A DNA stretch of 23,286 nt. It comes from Fidelibacterota bacterium. Its GTDB lineage: Bacteria; Fidelibacterota; Marinisomatia; Marinisomatales; UBA1611. Shown in pieces: positions 23,278 through 23,286 of the stretch; position 1 is the first letter of the stretch, and the number at the start of each line of letters is the position of its first letter. Both the position numbers and the translations under genes were made by a program. Location: assembly GCA_012964275.1 (NCBI GenBank), contig DTUG01000254.1, positions 1 through 23,286 on the forward strand, read 5' to 3'. The notes beneath the pieces were generated by a model. That model did no database searches, had not been told where the DNA came from, and saw nothing but the letters and a program-made list of their open reading frames with translations.

Positions 23278-23286
23278 AGTAGTAAT

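Noticed and set aside
23239..23286. Start of a further gene at the window edge
   Set aside because: Only 16 codons are visible, with no ribosome binding site and no recognisable sequence; it also spans the inverted repeat.
1..23286. CRISPR arrays, insertion sequences, tRNA or rRNA genes, phage or defence genes
   Set aside because: I saw no regularly spaced repeats, transposase or integrase motifs, tRNA-like cloverleaf segments or defence-gene signatures; the window reads as housekeeping and envelope genes.

Overview
The window looks like a compact bacterial chromosome segment of moderate G+C, with almost no non-coding DNA. Nineteen of the twenty larger genes lie on the + strand and are abutting or overlapping; only rpsT is on the - strand. 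A diderm (LPS-type) cell envelope is implied by a Kdo transferase (waaA) and a heptosyltransferase-like GT9 enzyme. A DUF5683 protein and the scarcity of Shine-Dalgarno sequences fit the Fibrobacteres-Chlorobi-Bacteroidetes (FCB) superphylum. A lineage such as Candidatus Marinimicrobia is possible, but this is an inference from gene content, not a demonstrated assignment.

Region 1 (1-10865, + strand): the 3' end of alaS; a PPC/DUF296 protein whose C-terminus is displaced by an apparent one-base frameshift; ridA; a DUF5683 protein; a neurotransmitter:sodium symporter (NSS/SNF); an unrecognised polytopic membrane protein; a geranylgeranyl-reductase-type flavoprotein; a fused DnaQ-like exonuclease/DinG helicase; histidine ammonia-lyase (hutH); and guaB. 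A good candidate promoter sits just before hutH, so close that the transcript would be nearly leaderless.

Region 2 (10866-11274): rpsT on the - strand converges on guaB and diverges from a Crp/Fnr regulator. The 144-base divergent region carries the rpsT signals and a perfect AATTAA-N3-TTAATT inverted repeat.

Region 3 (11275-21064, + strand): Crp-family regulator, MeaB-type GTPase, tatC, long-chain polyprenyl diphosphate synthase, GT9 glycosyltransferase, waaA, a fused two-domain ABC ATPase, a CDP-alcohol phosphatidyltransferase, ftsY and rimO. Most junctions overlap by 4-20 bases. The theme is envelope building (isoprenoid carrier, LPS core, phospholipid) and protein export (Tat, SRP receptor).

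Region 4 (21065-23286): a DUF1704 putative metallopeptidase with HExxxH and QEGLA motifs, then two overlapping mini-ORFs leading into a TerC-family membrane protein. The last 74 bases hold no convincing gene.

The most interesting items are the fused ABC protein, whose degenerate residues are distributed so that exactly one complete ATP site would remain; the frameshifted PPC gene; the DUF1704 peptidase; and the exonuclease-DinG fusion that keeps an XPD-type iron-sulfur cysteine set. No complete novel multi-gene system (defence island, mobile element or CRISPR) is visible.
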